Source: Pseudomonadota bacterium (GTDB taxonomy: Bacteria; Pseudomonadota; Gammaproteobacteria; Burkholderiales; Burkholderiaceae_C). Taken from it: 64,000 nucleotides of DNA. Under the pieces are notes generated by a model. It made no database searches. It had not been told where the DNA came from and saw only the letters and a list, made by a program, of their open reading frames with translations. The stretch spans positions 1 to 64,000 of the forward strand of contig JAFEEB010000001.1 of assembly GCA_018241325.1 (NCBI GenBank). Direction: 5' to 3'. The position numbers and the translations under genes were made by a program. Shown here in pieces: positions 44,987-54,700 of this stretch (its first letter is position 1; every line of letters begins with the position of its first letter).

Positions 44987-45763
44987 TCAAGGCACCAGCG
45001 CCAGCACGCGCAGCGGGCTGCCGGAGCCGTTCTTGATCTTCAGCGGCGCGCTGACGATGACGGCGCCGGTGGGCGGCAACTGGTCCAGGTTGGTCAGGCA
45101 CTGCAGGCCGTACTTGTTGGCGCCGTGCATCAGCGTGTGGCAGGGGTAGGCCACGGGCCAGGCGTAGGACTGGCCGGCGTCGGTGTTGATGGTCTCCACG
45201 CCGAAGCCGCGCACGTCGCGCTTCACCAGCCACTCCACCGCCGCTTGCGTGGGGCCGGGGGTGTGGGCGCCGTCTTCCTTCATGTTGACGTAGCGCGCGG
45301 GGTCGCTGATGCGCTTGCTCCAGTCGGTGCGAAACAGCACCCAGGCGCCTGCGGGGATCCGGCCGTGCCTGGCTTCCCACGCTTCGAGGTGCGACACATC
45401 CAGATTGAAGTCGGCGTTGGCCGCCACCTCGGCGCTGCAATCCACCACGCAGGCCGGGCCGATGAAGGCCTTGGGGTCCATGGTGTCCACCGTGTTGTTG
45501 GGGTGGTCCTTGCCGGTGATCCAGTGCACCGGCGCGTCGAAGTGCGTGCCGGTGTGCTCGCCGCAGGAGAAGTTGTTCCAGTACCAGCCGGGGCCGGCCT
45601 CGTCGTAGTGGCTGATGGTCTCCTGCTTGAAGGCCCACACCTGGCCGAACTGCGGCGGCAGCACCAAGGGCGGAAACTCGGGCGAGAGGGTGTGGGTGAG
45701 ATCGACGATCTTCAACGCGCCGCAGGCGATGTCCTGCGCGAATTGGGCCAGCGATGTGCTCAT
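44987..45763 (-). CDS. Cyclase-family metal-dependent hydrolase (paralog of 18766-19590)
   Basis: The ATG at 45763, after GGAGACACGC, gives 258 residues. FSCGEHTGTHFDAPVHWITG carries the metal-binding HxGTHxD motif, and AYPCHTLMHGANKYGLQCLT with NLDQLPPTGAVIVSAPLKI nearly duplicates the end of the other cyclase in the window. It is divergent from an AraC gene and upstream of iorA on the same strand, so the reaction may concern an amide or lactone of an aromatic acid. Substrate unknown. Confidence 0.87.
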   Translation of the reverse strand: MSTSLAQFAQDIACGALKIVDLTHTLSPEFPPLVLPPQFGQVWAFKQETISHYDEAGPGWYWNNFSCGEHTGTHFDAPVHWITGKDHPNNTVDTMDPKAFIGPACVVDCSAEVAANADFNLDVSHLEAWEARHGRIPAGAWVLFRTDWSKRISDPARYVNMKEDGAHTPGPTQAAVEWLVKRDVRGFGVETINTDAGQSYAWPVAYPCHTLMHGANKYGLQCLTNLDQLPPTGAVIVSAPLKIKNGSGSPLRVLALVP

Positions 45764-46037
45764 GCGTGTCTCCTGATGGGGTCGGTTCAAACGCCGGCCG
45801 AGTGGGTTGCAAGCCGGACAGCCCGGTCGATCGCCGCCCCGCCCGATGCGGCGGCGCTGATCGACCCGTGGTGCGATGCTGACGCCAGCGGCCGGTCGGG
45901 CGCAAGCCGAAACGCGAATATCCCTGTCCGTTTTGCGATGTCACCCGCCGAAGCAAGGGAAAACCCCGAGCGCGCACCCGCCCGCTTCGCAGATACTTCA
46001 TGTCTAAAGTAACGTCGTCATCGGGACGACTGCCCCC

Positions 46038-47048
46038 ATGCTCGCGCCCGCCTTGCCTGCACCCGCCTCTCGCCTGCTGGATTCGTTTCCGCTGATCCGT
46101 TCGCGCTCGGCGGATGAGGCGCGCCAGCGCGTGGGCGACGTGTTTTCGCCGCATCGGCTGGAGCTGCGCGGCGACAGCCGCGGGCTGGACGTGCGCCACA
46201 ACCGGGTGGCGCTGGGGCAATCGGCCATCAACGTGCTGCACTACGGCGCCGAGGTGGAGATCGACCCGGGCGAGCGCGGCGACTTCTACCTGGTGCAACT
46301 GCCCTTGAGCGGCCACGCCCAAGTCCGCAGCGGCGGCGACGAGGTGGCGGTGGACGAGGCTGTGCTCAGCGTGCTGCGCCCGCGTGTGCCCAGCCGCATG
46401 CGCTGGAGCCGCGACTGCACCATGCTGCTGCTGCAAGCGCCCAGCCGGCTGGTGCATGGCCACGTGGGCCTGGGCGAGCCGCCGCGCATGGCCCTGGCGC
46501 GCCGCCGCCAGGAGCCCCAGGTGGCCGCCTGGTGCCAGGCCCTGCTGGACCTGACGCGCAACATCGACTGTTTTGGCGCCCAGTGGCTGGCGCACCCCAG
46601 CGCCGTCGCCGCCATCGAAGGCTTTTTGCTGACGGCCTTTTCCTGCCTGTTGACCGAGCCCGGCCCCGCGCCCGCCAGTGCGTCCGCCCGCGCGCCGGCC
46701 GACGCGCGCAGCCTGCGCCGCGCCAAGGACTACATCCACGCGCACCTGGACCGCCCCCTCGTGCTGGCCGACATTGCCCGCCAGGCCTGCGTCAGCCCGC
46801 GCACACTCGAGCTGGTCTTCAAGCGCCACGGCGAGGCCTCGCCCCTGGCCTACGCCCGCCACCAGCGCCTGAACGCGGCCCATGCGGCGCTGCGAGCGCT
46901 CGCGCGCGAGGGGCGTTCGGCCAGCGTCACCGACGTGGCGCTGGCCCACGGCTTCGTGCACCTGGGGCGCTTCAGCGCCCAGTACCGCGCGCAGTTTGGC
47001 TGCCTGCCTTCGCAAACCCTGAACGCGCCCGCCGCCCTCGCCGCCTGA
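46038..47048 (+). CDS. AraC-family transcriptional regulator
   Basis: The product is 336 residues. The first two thirds are an AraC_binding_2 sensor domain (FYLVQLPLSGHAQVRSGGDE) and the last 100 residues hold two HTH motifs (VLADIARQACVSPRTLELVF and VTDVALAHGFVHLGRFSAQY). Regulators of this type (FeaR/AndR-like) activate aromatic-acid genes. It is divergent from the cyclase-iorAB genes with 274 bp between, and that gap holds inverted repeats but no recognisable gene. Confidence 0.88.
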   Translation: MLAPALPAPASRLLDSFPLIRSRSADEARQRVGDVFSPHRLELRGDSRGLDVRHNRVALGQSAINVLHYGAEVEIDPGERGDFYLVQLPLSGHAQVRSGGDEVAVDEAVLSVLRPRVPSRMRWSRDCTMLLLQAPSRLVHGHVGLGEPPRMALARRRQEPQVAAWCQALLDLTRNIDCFGAQWLAHPSAVAAIEGFLLTAFSCLLTEPGPAPASASARAPADARSLRRAKDYIHAHLDRPLVLADIARQACVSPRTLELVFKRHGEASPLAYARHQRLNAAHAALRALAREGRSASVTDVALAHGFVHLGRFSAQYRAQFGCLPSQTLNAPAALAA

Positions 47049-47095
47049 TCGGGCCCGCCACGCACCGCGCGCCGCTGCGTGCCATGATTGGGCGC

Positions 47096-48487
47096 ATGAA
47101 CCGCATCGACTCTCCCCACGCCGCCCGCCGCGCCCGACTGGCCGCCCAGCTGGGTGCCGGCGGCATCGCCATCATCCCCACGGCGCCGGTGCAGCCGCGC
47201 AACCGCGACAGCGACTTTCCGTACCGGCCCGACAGCTATTTCTTTTACCTGACCGGCTTTGACGAGCCCGACGCCTGGCTGGTGCTGACCGCCGACGGGC
47301 GCAGCCTGCTGTTTTGCCAGCCCAAGGACGCCGAGCGCGAGATCTGGGACGGCTATCGCCTGGGCCCCGAGGCCGCGCCCGCCGCGCTGAGCGTGGACGG
47401 CGCGCATTCGGTCGTCGAGATCGACGCCCTGCTGCCCAGGCTGCTGGAGAACACCCGCACCGTGTGGTATCCGTTTGCCACGCACCCGGGGCTGGAGTCG
47501 CGCATCGACGGCTGGCTGCAAAAGGTGCGCGCGCGCGTGCGCTATGGCGCGCTGGCGCCCGACGGCCAGCGCGACGCCTGCGCGCTGCTGGACGAAATGC
47601 GCCTGGTGAAGGACGCGCACGAGCTGGGCGTGATGCGCCGCGCCGGCCAGATCAGCGCACGCGGACACATCCGCGCCATGCAGCGCAGCAGCGCCATGCT
47701 GCGCGCCGGCCAGGACGTGCGCGAATACCACCTGGAGGCAGAGCTGCTGCACGAGTTTCGCCAGCACGGCTCGCAGGCGCCGGCCTACACCAGCATCGTG
47801 GCGGCAGGCGCCAACGCTTGCGTGCTGCACTACCGCGCGGGAGCAGCGCCGATCAAGGACGGCGAGCTGGTGCTGATCGACGCCGCCTGCGAGCTGGACG
47901 GCTACGCCAGCGACATCACGCGCACCTTTCCGGCCAACGGGCGTTTCAGCGGCCCGCAGCGCACGCTGTACGAGCTGGTGGCGGCCAGCCAGGACGCGGC
48001 CGTGGCGGCCACCCGGCCCGGCGCGCGCTTCAACGACCCGCACGAGGCGGCGGTGAAGGTGCTGGCCCAGGGCATGCTGGACACCGGCCTGCTGGACCGC
48101 AACAAGGTCGGCGGTCTGGATGACGTGATCGAAAAGCGCGCCTACTTTCCCTTCTACATGCACCGCACCAGCCACTGGATGGGCATGGACGTGCACGACT
48201 GCGGCAGCTACGTCGAGCCCGCCGAGGTCGGCCAGGTGAGCGAGCGGCGCGACCCGCTGACGGGCGAGCTCATCAAGGACCGGCCCAGTCGCATCCTGCG
48301 CCCCGGCATGGTGCTGACCATCGAGCCGGGCCTGTACGTGCGCCCGGCCGAGGGCGTGCCGGAGGCGTTCTGGCACATCGGCATCCGCATCGAGGACGAC
48401 GCCGTGGTGACCGAGTCCGGCTGCGAGCTGCTGACGCGCGGCGTGCCGGTGGCGGTCGATGAGATCGAGGCGCTGATGCGCGCGTGA
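47096..48487 (+). CDS. pepP: Xaa-Pro aminopeptidase P
   Basis: The ATG at 47096 gives 463 residues (an ATG 12 bases earlier is possible). It has an N-terminal AMP_N domain (FPYRPDSYFFYLTGFDEPDAW) and a C-terminal pita-bread metallopeptidase domain with the five metal ligands in LVLIDAACELDGYASDITRT, HRTSHWMGMDVHDCG, MVLTIEPGLY and IRIEDDAVVTE. It removes N-terminal residues before proline using Mn. It stands alone between the AraC gene and glnE. Confidence 0.93.
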   Translation: MNRIDSPHAARRARLAAQLGAGGIAIIPTAPVQPRNRDSDFPYRPDSYFFYLTGFDEPDAWLVLTADGRSLLFCQPKDAEREIWDGYRLGPEAAPAALSVDGAHSVVEIDALLPRLLENTRTVWYPFATHPGLESRIDGWLQKVRARVRYGALAPDGQRDACALLDEMRLVKDAHELGVMRRAGQISARGHIRAMQRSSAMLRAGQDVREYHLEAELLHEFRQHGSQAPAYTSIVAAGANACVLHYRAGAAPIKDGELVLIDAACELDGYASDITRTFPANGRFSGPQRTLYELVAASQDAAVAATRPGARFNDPHEAAVKVLAQGMLDTGLLDRNKVGGLDDVIEKRAYFPFYMHRTSHWMGMDVHDCGSYVEPAEVGQVSERRDPLTGELIKDRPSRILRPGMVLTIEPGLYVRPAEGVPEAFWHIGIRIEDDAVVTESGCELLTRGVPVAVDEIEALMRA

Positions 48488-48502
48488 ACCGCCCCTGACT
48501 TG

Positions 48503-48558
48503 AAAGCAAAACCGGCTGCTCACGCTTGATGGACAAGCGCGGGCAGCTATCCATTCAG
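48503..48558 (+). repeat. Dispersed palindromic repeat (AGCGC/AGCTAT family)
   Basis: AAAACCGGCTGCTCACGCTT, then GATGGACAAGCGCGGGCAGC and TATCCATTCAGG. It fills the gap between the convergent pepP and glnE genes. Confidence 0.75.
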
Positions 48559-48562
48559 GAGT

Positions 48563-51496
48563 TCATCCAAACACCGCGCGCCACAGCGCGGTGATGGCCG
48601 CCTGCTCGCCGGCCAGGGCCGTGCGGGCCACCTGGGTGGGCTGCTCGTCCAGCCGCGCCAGGTGCTGGGCGTGGCGCAGGCTGCGGTAGGCGTCGGCCGC
48701 GCCATGGCCCACGCCGGCGGGCAGCAGGCCGGCGGCTTCGGCGCGCACCAGCAGCGCGATGTTGCCCAGGTTGGGTTCCAGCTCGGGGTGCTCGCGCGTG
48801 TGCGCCAGCACCAGGTATTGGGTGGCGAACTCCGCGTCGATCATGCCCCCGGGGCTGTGCTTGACGTCGAACTGGCCGGCGGGCACCGGGTGCGCCGCGC
48901 GCATCTTCTCGCGCATGGCCCCGATCTCGGCGCGCAGGGCGGCGTGGTCGCGCGGGGCGGTGATCACGGCGTGGCGCACGGCGTTGAAGCGCTGCTCCAT
49001 CGGTGACGGAGCGGCTGCGGCAGCGTCGGGAACGACGGGGGGCACCTCGAGCGGCGCGCGGCCGCCCGAAGGCGCGAGGCCCCCCCCGGGAGGCAGCGCA
49101 CCCTGCGCAGCAGGGGAGCGTGGGGGCACCTCGAGCGCCGCGCGGCCGTCCGAAGGCGCGAGCGCCCCCCCGGGGGGCAGCGCACCATGCGAAGCAGGGG
49201 AGCGTGGGGGCACCATCCTCGCTCTTGTCATCGCCTGGTGCTCCCACGTCCACGCGGTGTTGCTGCCGCGCTGCTGCTGGTAGTCGGCGTAGGCGTCGAA
49301 GCGGGTGACCAGCAGGCCCGAGCCGCCGTTGGGGCGCAGGGCGGTGTCGATTTCGTACAGGTCACCCTCGGCGGTCTTGAGCGTGAGCCAGGTGATGAGC
49401 TTGCGCACCAGCGCGGCGTAGACCTCGGCGGCGCGCTCGTCGTCATCGTCGTACACGAACACCAGGTCCAGGTCGCTGCCGTAGCCCAGCTCCTTGCCGC
49501 CCAGCTTGCCGTAGCCGATGATGCCCAGCTGGGGTTGTTCGCGGTGGCGGTGGCGCACCAGCGGCCAGCACCACAGCAGGGTCATGCGCAGGATGGCGTC
49601 GGCGAGGGCGGACAGGTCGTCGGCGACCTGCTCGATGCTGATGCTGTGCTCGACGTCGCGCACCAGGGTGCGAAACACCTCGGCGTGGTGCGCGCGGCGC
49701 AGCAGGATCAGCAGGTTTTCCTCGTCGTCCTCGCCGCCGCGGGCCAGCGCCCGACGGCGCTCGTGCAGTTCGTGCTCGAGCGCGGCCGCATCGAAGCGCG
49801 CGGCCAGCACGTCGGGGTTGGCCAGCTCGTCGATCACGCCGGGGTGCAGCATCAGGTAGCGCGCGGGCCAGCGCGCGGTGCCCAGCACGCGCAGCAGGCG
49901 CTCGTGTGCGATGGGGCGCTCCAGCAGCAGCGCCAGGTAGTTCTGGCGCCGGCGCAGGGCGTCCACCCAGGCCAGAAAGCGCAGCACGGCGGTCTCGCTC
50001 ACGCGGCCCTCGCGCAGCCAGTCGAGGGTGCGCGCGGTCAGGCGCTGCAGGCGCTGGCGCGCGCCGTCGCGCAGGCCGTGCACGTTGGGCAGCTGGCACC
50101 AGCGCAGCAGCTCGGCGCGCACGGCGGGGTTGTCGGTGCGCTCGGCCAGGTGGCTCAGGTCGGCCTCGGCGTGCGCGCCGGCGGAGGCGCCGGTGCCGAG
50201 CTGCTTGCAGGCCTTGCACGGCGCGGTCTCGCCCAGCAGCTGGTCGAACTGGCTGGCCACCGCCTCGCGGTGGGCATCGAGCTCGTGCAGGAAGGGGCAC
50301 AGCTGGGAAAACCCCATGCTGCGCGCCAGCCACAGCAGGTCCTCGTCGCTCGTGGGCAGCAGGTGGGTCTGCTGGTCGTCCAGGTATTGGCTGCGGTGCT
50401 CGACGCGGCGCAGAAAGACGTAGGCACGCGCCAGTGCATCGGTGGTCTGGTGCGGCATCAGGCCACCCTGGTCGATGCGCTCGAGCGCCGTGAGCGTGGG
50501 GCGGGTGCGCAGCTCGGGGTATTGGCCGCCGCGCACCACCTGCAGCAGCTGCACGGTGAATTCGACCTCGCGGATGCCCCCGCGCGAGAGCTTGACGTCG
50601 CTGGCGCGCGCCGGCCGCCCGGCGCTGCGCTTGTTGGCGTGGTCGCGGATTTGCCGGTGCAGCTCGCGCAGCGCGTCGAACACGCTGTAGTCCAGGTACT
50701 GCCGAAACACGAAGGGCTGCACCACCGCGCGCAGCGCCTGCGCCGAGCCGTCGGCCAGCGCGGCGCGCGGGGCGACGACGCGGCTCTTGAGCCAGGCAAA
50801 GCGCTCCCATTCGCGGCCCTGCACGCGCAGGTACTCGGCCAGCGTGGCCAGCGAACTGACGGGCGCGCCCGAGTTGCCGTTGGGGCGCAGCGCCAGATCG
50901 ACGCGGAACACGAAGCCGTGCTCGGTCACCTCGCCAATCAGCGTGCTGATCAGGCGCACCGCGCGGGTGAAGTATTCGTGCACCGAGATGCGCCCGCCGC
51001 CGTCGGCGCGGCCGGCGCTCTCGCCGTCCTCGTCGTGCACGTAGATCAGGTCGATGTCGCTGGACACGTTGAGCTCGCGCGCGCCCAGCTTGCCCATGCC
51101 GACCACCCACAGCCGGGCGCGCTGCCCGCTGGCCGCCAGCGGGGCGCCATGGCGCGCGTCGAGTTGGGCAAAGGCCTCGGTGCAGGCCTCATCCAGCGCC
51201 AGCTCGGCCAGTTCGGTCACGGCCGCAGTGACGGTTTGCAGCGGCGCGCCCTGCTCGCAATCGAGCACCACCAGGCGCTCCATCACCAACTGGCGCAGGA
51301 TGCGCAGCGCTGCGCCGGTGGCGTGGCCACGCGCGCGCAAGACCGCCAGCGTGGCGGCCATGGCAGCCGCGGTGGGCGCGCCGGGCGCCAGCAGCGGCAA
51401 CTCGTCCGCATAGCGGCGGCGCAGCCGCTGCACCAGGCGCGAATGGGCGGCCAGGCCGCCGGCGGGCAAGTCGAGTGCCGTGGACACATCGGTCAT
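48563..51496 (-). CDS. glnE: Glutamine synthetase adenylyltransferase / deadenylylase GlnE, with in-frame repeat insertion
   Basis: The ATG at 51496 gives 977 residues; an earlier ATG at 51544 lies in repeat DNA and is rejected. Two nucleotidyltransferase domains carry VVGMGKLGARELNVSSDIDL and GYGKLGGKELGYGSDLDLVF. GlnE switches glutamine synthetase activity by AMP transfer, with PII proteins as signal. Between residues of about 763 and 818, after EHQAMTRARM, two 28-residue repeats (VPPRSPASHGALPPGG...) are inserted that relatives do not have. The normal sequence resumes at MEQRFNAVRHAVI. The insertion lies in the second catalytic half, yet the frame stays open. Confidence 0.93.
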   Translation of the reverse strand: MTDVSTALDLPAGGLAAHSRLVQRLRRRYADELPLLAPGAPTAAAMAATLAVLRARGHATGAALRILRQLVMERLVVLDCEQGAPLQTVTAAVTELAELALDEACTEAFAQLDARHGAPLAASGQRARLWVVGMGKLGARELNVSSDIDLIYVHDEDGESAGRADGGGRISVHEYFTRAVRLISTLIGEVTEHGFVFRVDLALRPNGNSGAPVSSLATLAEYLRVQGREWERFAWLKSRVVAPRAALADGSAQALRAVVQPFVFRQYLDYSVFDALRELHRQIRDHANKRSAGRPARASDVKLSRGGIREVEFTVQLLQVVRGGQYPELRTRPTLTALERIDQGGLMPHQTTDALARAYVFLRRVEHRSQYLDDQQTHLLPTSDEDLLWLARSMGFSQLCPFLHELDAHREAVASQFDQLLGETAPCKACKQLGTGASAGAHAEADLSHLAERTDNPAVRAELLRWCQLPNVHGLRDGARQRLQRLTARTLDWLREGRVSETAVLRFLAWVDALRRRQNYLALLLERPIAHERLLRVLGTARWPARYLMLHPGVIDELANPDVLAARFDAAALEHELHERRRALARGGEDDEENLLILLRRAHHAEVFRTLVRDVEHSISIEQVADDLSALADAILRMTLLWCWPLVRHRHREQPQLGIIGYGKLGGKELGYGSDLDLVFVYDDDDERAAEVYAALVRKLITWLTLKTAEGDLYEIDTALRPNGGSGLLVTRFDAYADYQQQRGSNTAWTWEHQAMTRARMVPPRSPASHGALPPGGALAPSDGRAALEVPPRSPAAQGALPPGGGLAPSGGRAPLEVPPVVPDAAAAAPSPMEQRFNAVRHAVITAPRDHAALRAEIGAMREKMRAAHPVPAGQFDVKHSPGGMIDAEFATQYLVLAHTREHPELEPNLGNIALLVRAEAAGLLPAGVGHGAADAYRSLRHAQHLARLDEQPTQVARTALAGEQAAITALWRAVFG
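49041..49208 (+). repeat. 84-bp element, two tandem units, inside glnE
   Basis: GGCACC recurs at 49041, 49125 and 49209, a strict 84-bp period. Each unit has a C-run/G-run palindrome and the end GCAGGGGAGCGTGGG. The units differ at about ten positions. The same element occurs in the nitrilase gene at 56229-56396 on the same DNA strand, while the genes run in opposite directions, so it is translated from opposite strands. Confidence 0.9.
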
Positions 51497-51499
51497 GTC

Positions 51500-51672
51500 A
51501 GTGATCCATGGCGCTGCGCGCCACCCGCGGCAGATGAAACCCAACGAGCCGAGCGGCCGCGAAGCAGGCCACGCCCGCGATCGCCGTGGCCGGGGTCCCC
51601 CCCGGTCACTGGCGATGCCCCCTCGAAGGGGGAAGGCGAAACATCGCGCAGCGAGTGGAGACTGGGGGTGGC
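51500..51672 (+). repeat. Left arm of a ~170-bp inverted repeat pair
   Basis: The arm runs from CAGTGATCCATGGCGCTGCG through AAGCAGGCCACGCC and GGCCGGGGTCCCCCCCGGTC to CATCGCGCAGCGAGTGGAGA. Its reverse complement matches 56933-57101 along nearly the whole length. The end next to glnE accounts for a spurious N-terminal extension of that ORF. No gene is supported between here and yhdP at 51784. Confidence 0.85.
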
Positions 51673-51783
51673 TTTTTCTCCGCGGGTCATAATTTCCTTC
51701 ATGGCCATCGGCGCAGTGGCGCAGGGGGCCACGGTGTCCACCGGTCTCCCGGGATGGCCCGGTAGTCTGTTTGTCAAACGCTC

Positions 51784-54700
51784 TTGAATTTTCCCTTGAT
51801 CCGCGTTTTTGCCATCGTGATGCGCTGGACCGTGTTCGCGGTGGCGGCCTTGCTGCTGGCCGCCGTGACCGGCTGGGCCGTGCTGCACTGGTTCATTGTG
51901 CCGCGAATCGACGATTTCCGTCCGCGCCTGACGGCCTGGGCCAGCCAGGCGCTGGGGGCTCCCGTGACCATTGGCGCGCTGACGGTGCAGTCCAATGCCC
52001 TGCTGCCGGCCATTGCCGTGCAGGATGTGCGCGTGCTGGGCCCCGAGGGTCAGGCCGCGCTGCACGTGCCGCACGCGCTGGTGGTGTTCTCGGTCGCTTC
52101 GCTGCTGCGCGGCGGGCTGGAGCAGCTGGTGATCGACGCGCCCGAGATCACGCTGCGGCGCACGGCGCAGGGGCGTTTGCTGATTGGCGGCATCGATGTG
52201 TCGGGCGACAAGGCCGCCGACACGGGCGCGGTCGACTGGGTGTTTTCGCAAGAGGAGATCGCGGTGCGCGGCGCGCGCGTGCACTGGCTGGACGACGTCC
52301 ACCCCGAGCGGCCGGCGGCGCTGTGGCAGCAGGTGGACGCGGTGCTGCGCAACGGTCTGCGACGCCACCAGCTGCGCCTGGATGCCACGCCCGACGGCGC
52401 CTGGGGCGAGCGCTTCACGCTGATCGGGCGCTTTCGCCAGCCGCTGCTGGACTTGCACGCCGGGCGCTGGCAAAGCTGGGACGGGCAGCTGTACGCCAGC
52501 GTGCCGCGCGTGGAGGCGGCCCCCTGGGCACAACTGCTCGATGCCAGCGAGCGCTGGGGCGTGAGCGCGGTGGACGGCCGGGCGGCGCTGCGCGTGTGGG
52601 CCGAGATCCGGCACGGCGTTCCCGTCGAGGCCACGGCCGACGTGGCGCTGGGCGACGCCACGGCCACGCTGGCGCCGGGCTTGCCGCCGCTGGCCCTGGC
52701 CCAGTTGCGCACGCGGCTGGTGTGGCGGGCGCTGGACGGCGGCTTTCAGCTGAGCACGCAAGGCCTGCAATTCACCGAGGCGGGCGGCCGTGCCTGGCCG
52801 GGCGGCAACTTTCAGGTCAGCCACCGCGCCAGCGGCGGGGCGCTGCGCGGCGACCGCCTGGACCTGGCGGCCCTGAGTCGCATGGCCACGCGCCTGCCCC
52901 TGCCGGCCGACGTGCGCCAGCGCGCCGTGCAGCTGGACGCGGCGGGCGTGGTCGAGCACGTGGACGCCAGCTGGAGCGGCCCCTTGGCGACACCCACCGG
53001 TTGGCGTGTGCAGGCCGCCGCCACCGGCTTGCGCGTGGCCGCGCAGGCGCGCGCTGCCGAGCCGAACGGCCATGTACCGGCGGGCGTGCCGGGGCTGGAG
53101 GGCGTGGCGCTGCAGCTGGAGGCGGGGCCATCCGGCGGGCGTGCCAGCGTGACGCTGCGCGAGGGCGCGCTGGAGTTTCCCGGCGTGTTCGAGGAGCCGC
53201 GCATCCCCCTGGCGCAGCTGTCGGCCAAGCTCCAGTGGCGCGTGCAGGGCGAGCGCATCGAGGTGCAGGCCGACGACGTGGAGCTGGCCAGCCCGGACGC
53301 CGCTGGCCGCTTCAAGGGCCGTTGGCACACCGGCGAGGCCGAGGACGGCAGCGGCGCGCGCTTTCCGGGCGTGCTGGACTTGCAAGGCGCGTTCAGCCGG
53401 GCCAACGCCGCGCGCGTGTACCGCTACCTGCCGCTCAGCCTGCCGGTGAAGGCGCGCAACTACGTGCGCGACGCCATCCGCAAGGGCGAGGGCCGCGACG
53501 TGGTGGTGCGCGTGCAGGGCAAGCTGCACGAGCTGCCCTTCAACCTGCCGGGCGAGCGCGGCACCTTCCGTATCGCGGGGCCGCTCAGCGGGGTGCAGAT
53601 GCAGTACGTGCCCCAGCATCTGCAACCGGCGGGGCAGGCGAGCTGGCCGGCGCTGGAAGGGCTCTCGGGCGAGCTGATCTTCGAGGGCGCCGGCATGCGC
53701 GTGCGCGGCGGCGCGGCGCGCGTGCAGGGCCATCCGGGCTGGCGCTTTGACGGCATCGAAGCGGAGATCGCCGACTTCAAGCACACCGACGTGGTGGTGC
53801 AGGCCCAGGGACGCGGCGCGCTGGCGGCGGCGCTGGACATTGTGCGCAACTCGCCGGTGGCGCAATTCACCCACCACGCGCTGGATGCGGCGCGGGCCAG
53901 CGGCGACGCGGCGCTGGAGCTGAAGCTGGAGCTGCCCGTCAAGACCATCGAGCAGTCCAAGGTGCAAGGCCGCGTGCTGCTGGCCGCCAACGACCTGCGC
54001 CTGGCGCCCGGTGCGCCGCCGCTGGCGCAGGCCGCCGGCACGGTCACCTTCTCGGAAAGCGGCTTTGCCATCGACAAGGCGCAGGCGCAACTGCTGGGCG
54101 GTGGCGTCGTGGTCAGCGGTGGCACCGTCAAGGGCGCCGCCGCCGGCGCGGCGTCGGTGCAGGTGACGGCGCGCGGCAACGCCAGCGCCGAGGGCCTGCG
54201 CCAAAGCGCCGACTGGGGGGCGGATTGGGCCGCGGTGGCCGCGCTGGCGCGCCAGGCCAGCGGCAGCACGGCCTACGAGGCCGTCGTCGGCTTTCCCGAG
54301 GGCGGCGCCGACGTGCACGTGCGCAGCGACTTGCGCGGGCTGGCGCTGAACCTGCCCGCGCCGCTGGACAAGCCGCAGGACGCGGCATGGCCGTTGCACG
54401 TCGAGCTGGGCCCGTTGGCAGGCAGCGCCGGGCGCGAGCGCTTGCGCGTGCGGCTGGCCGATCGTTTGGCGCTGGACTATGAACGCCAGGCGGGCGCTGC
54501 CGGCGCGCCCGCACGCGTGCTGCGCGGGGCGATCGCCGTGGGGGCCTTGGGTGAAGGCGCCGCCGCAGCGCCCGCCCTGCCGGCCGCCGGCGTGCAGGCG
54601 CAGCTGAAGTGGCCGGCCCTGGACGTGGACGCCTGGGAGCGCGCGCTCGATCGCATGGGCGAGGCGGCGCCGGCCCCTCCGCAGGCCGCGACGAGTGCCG

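Noticed and set aside
51497..51544. Start of glnE at the ATG at 51544
   Set aside because: The 16 extra codons are repeat DNA shared with the region before the sensor kinase; the ATG at 51496 gives the usual GlnE start.
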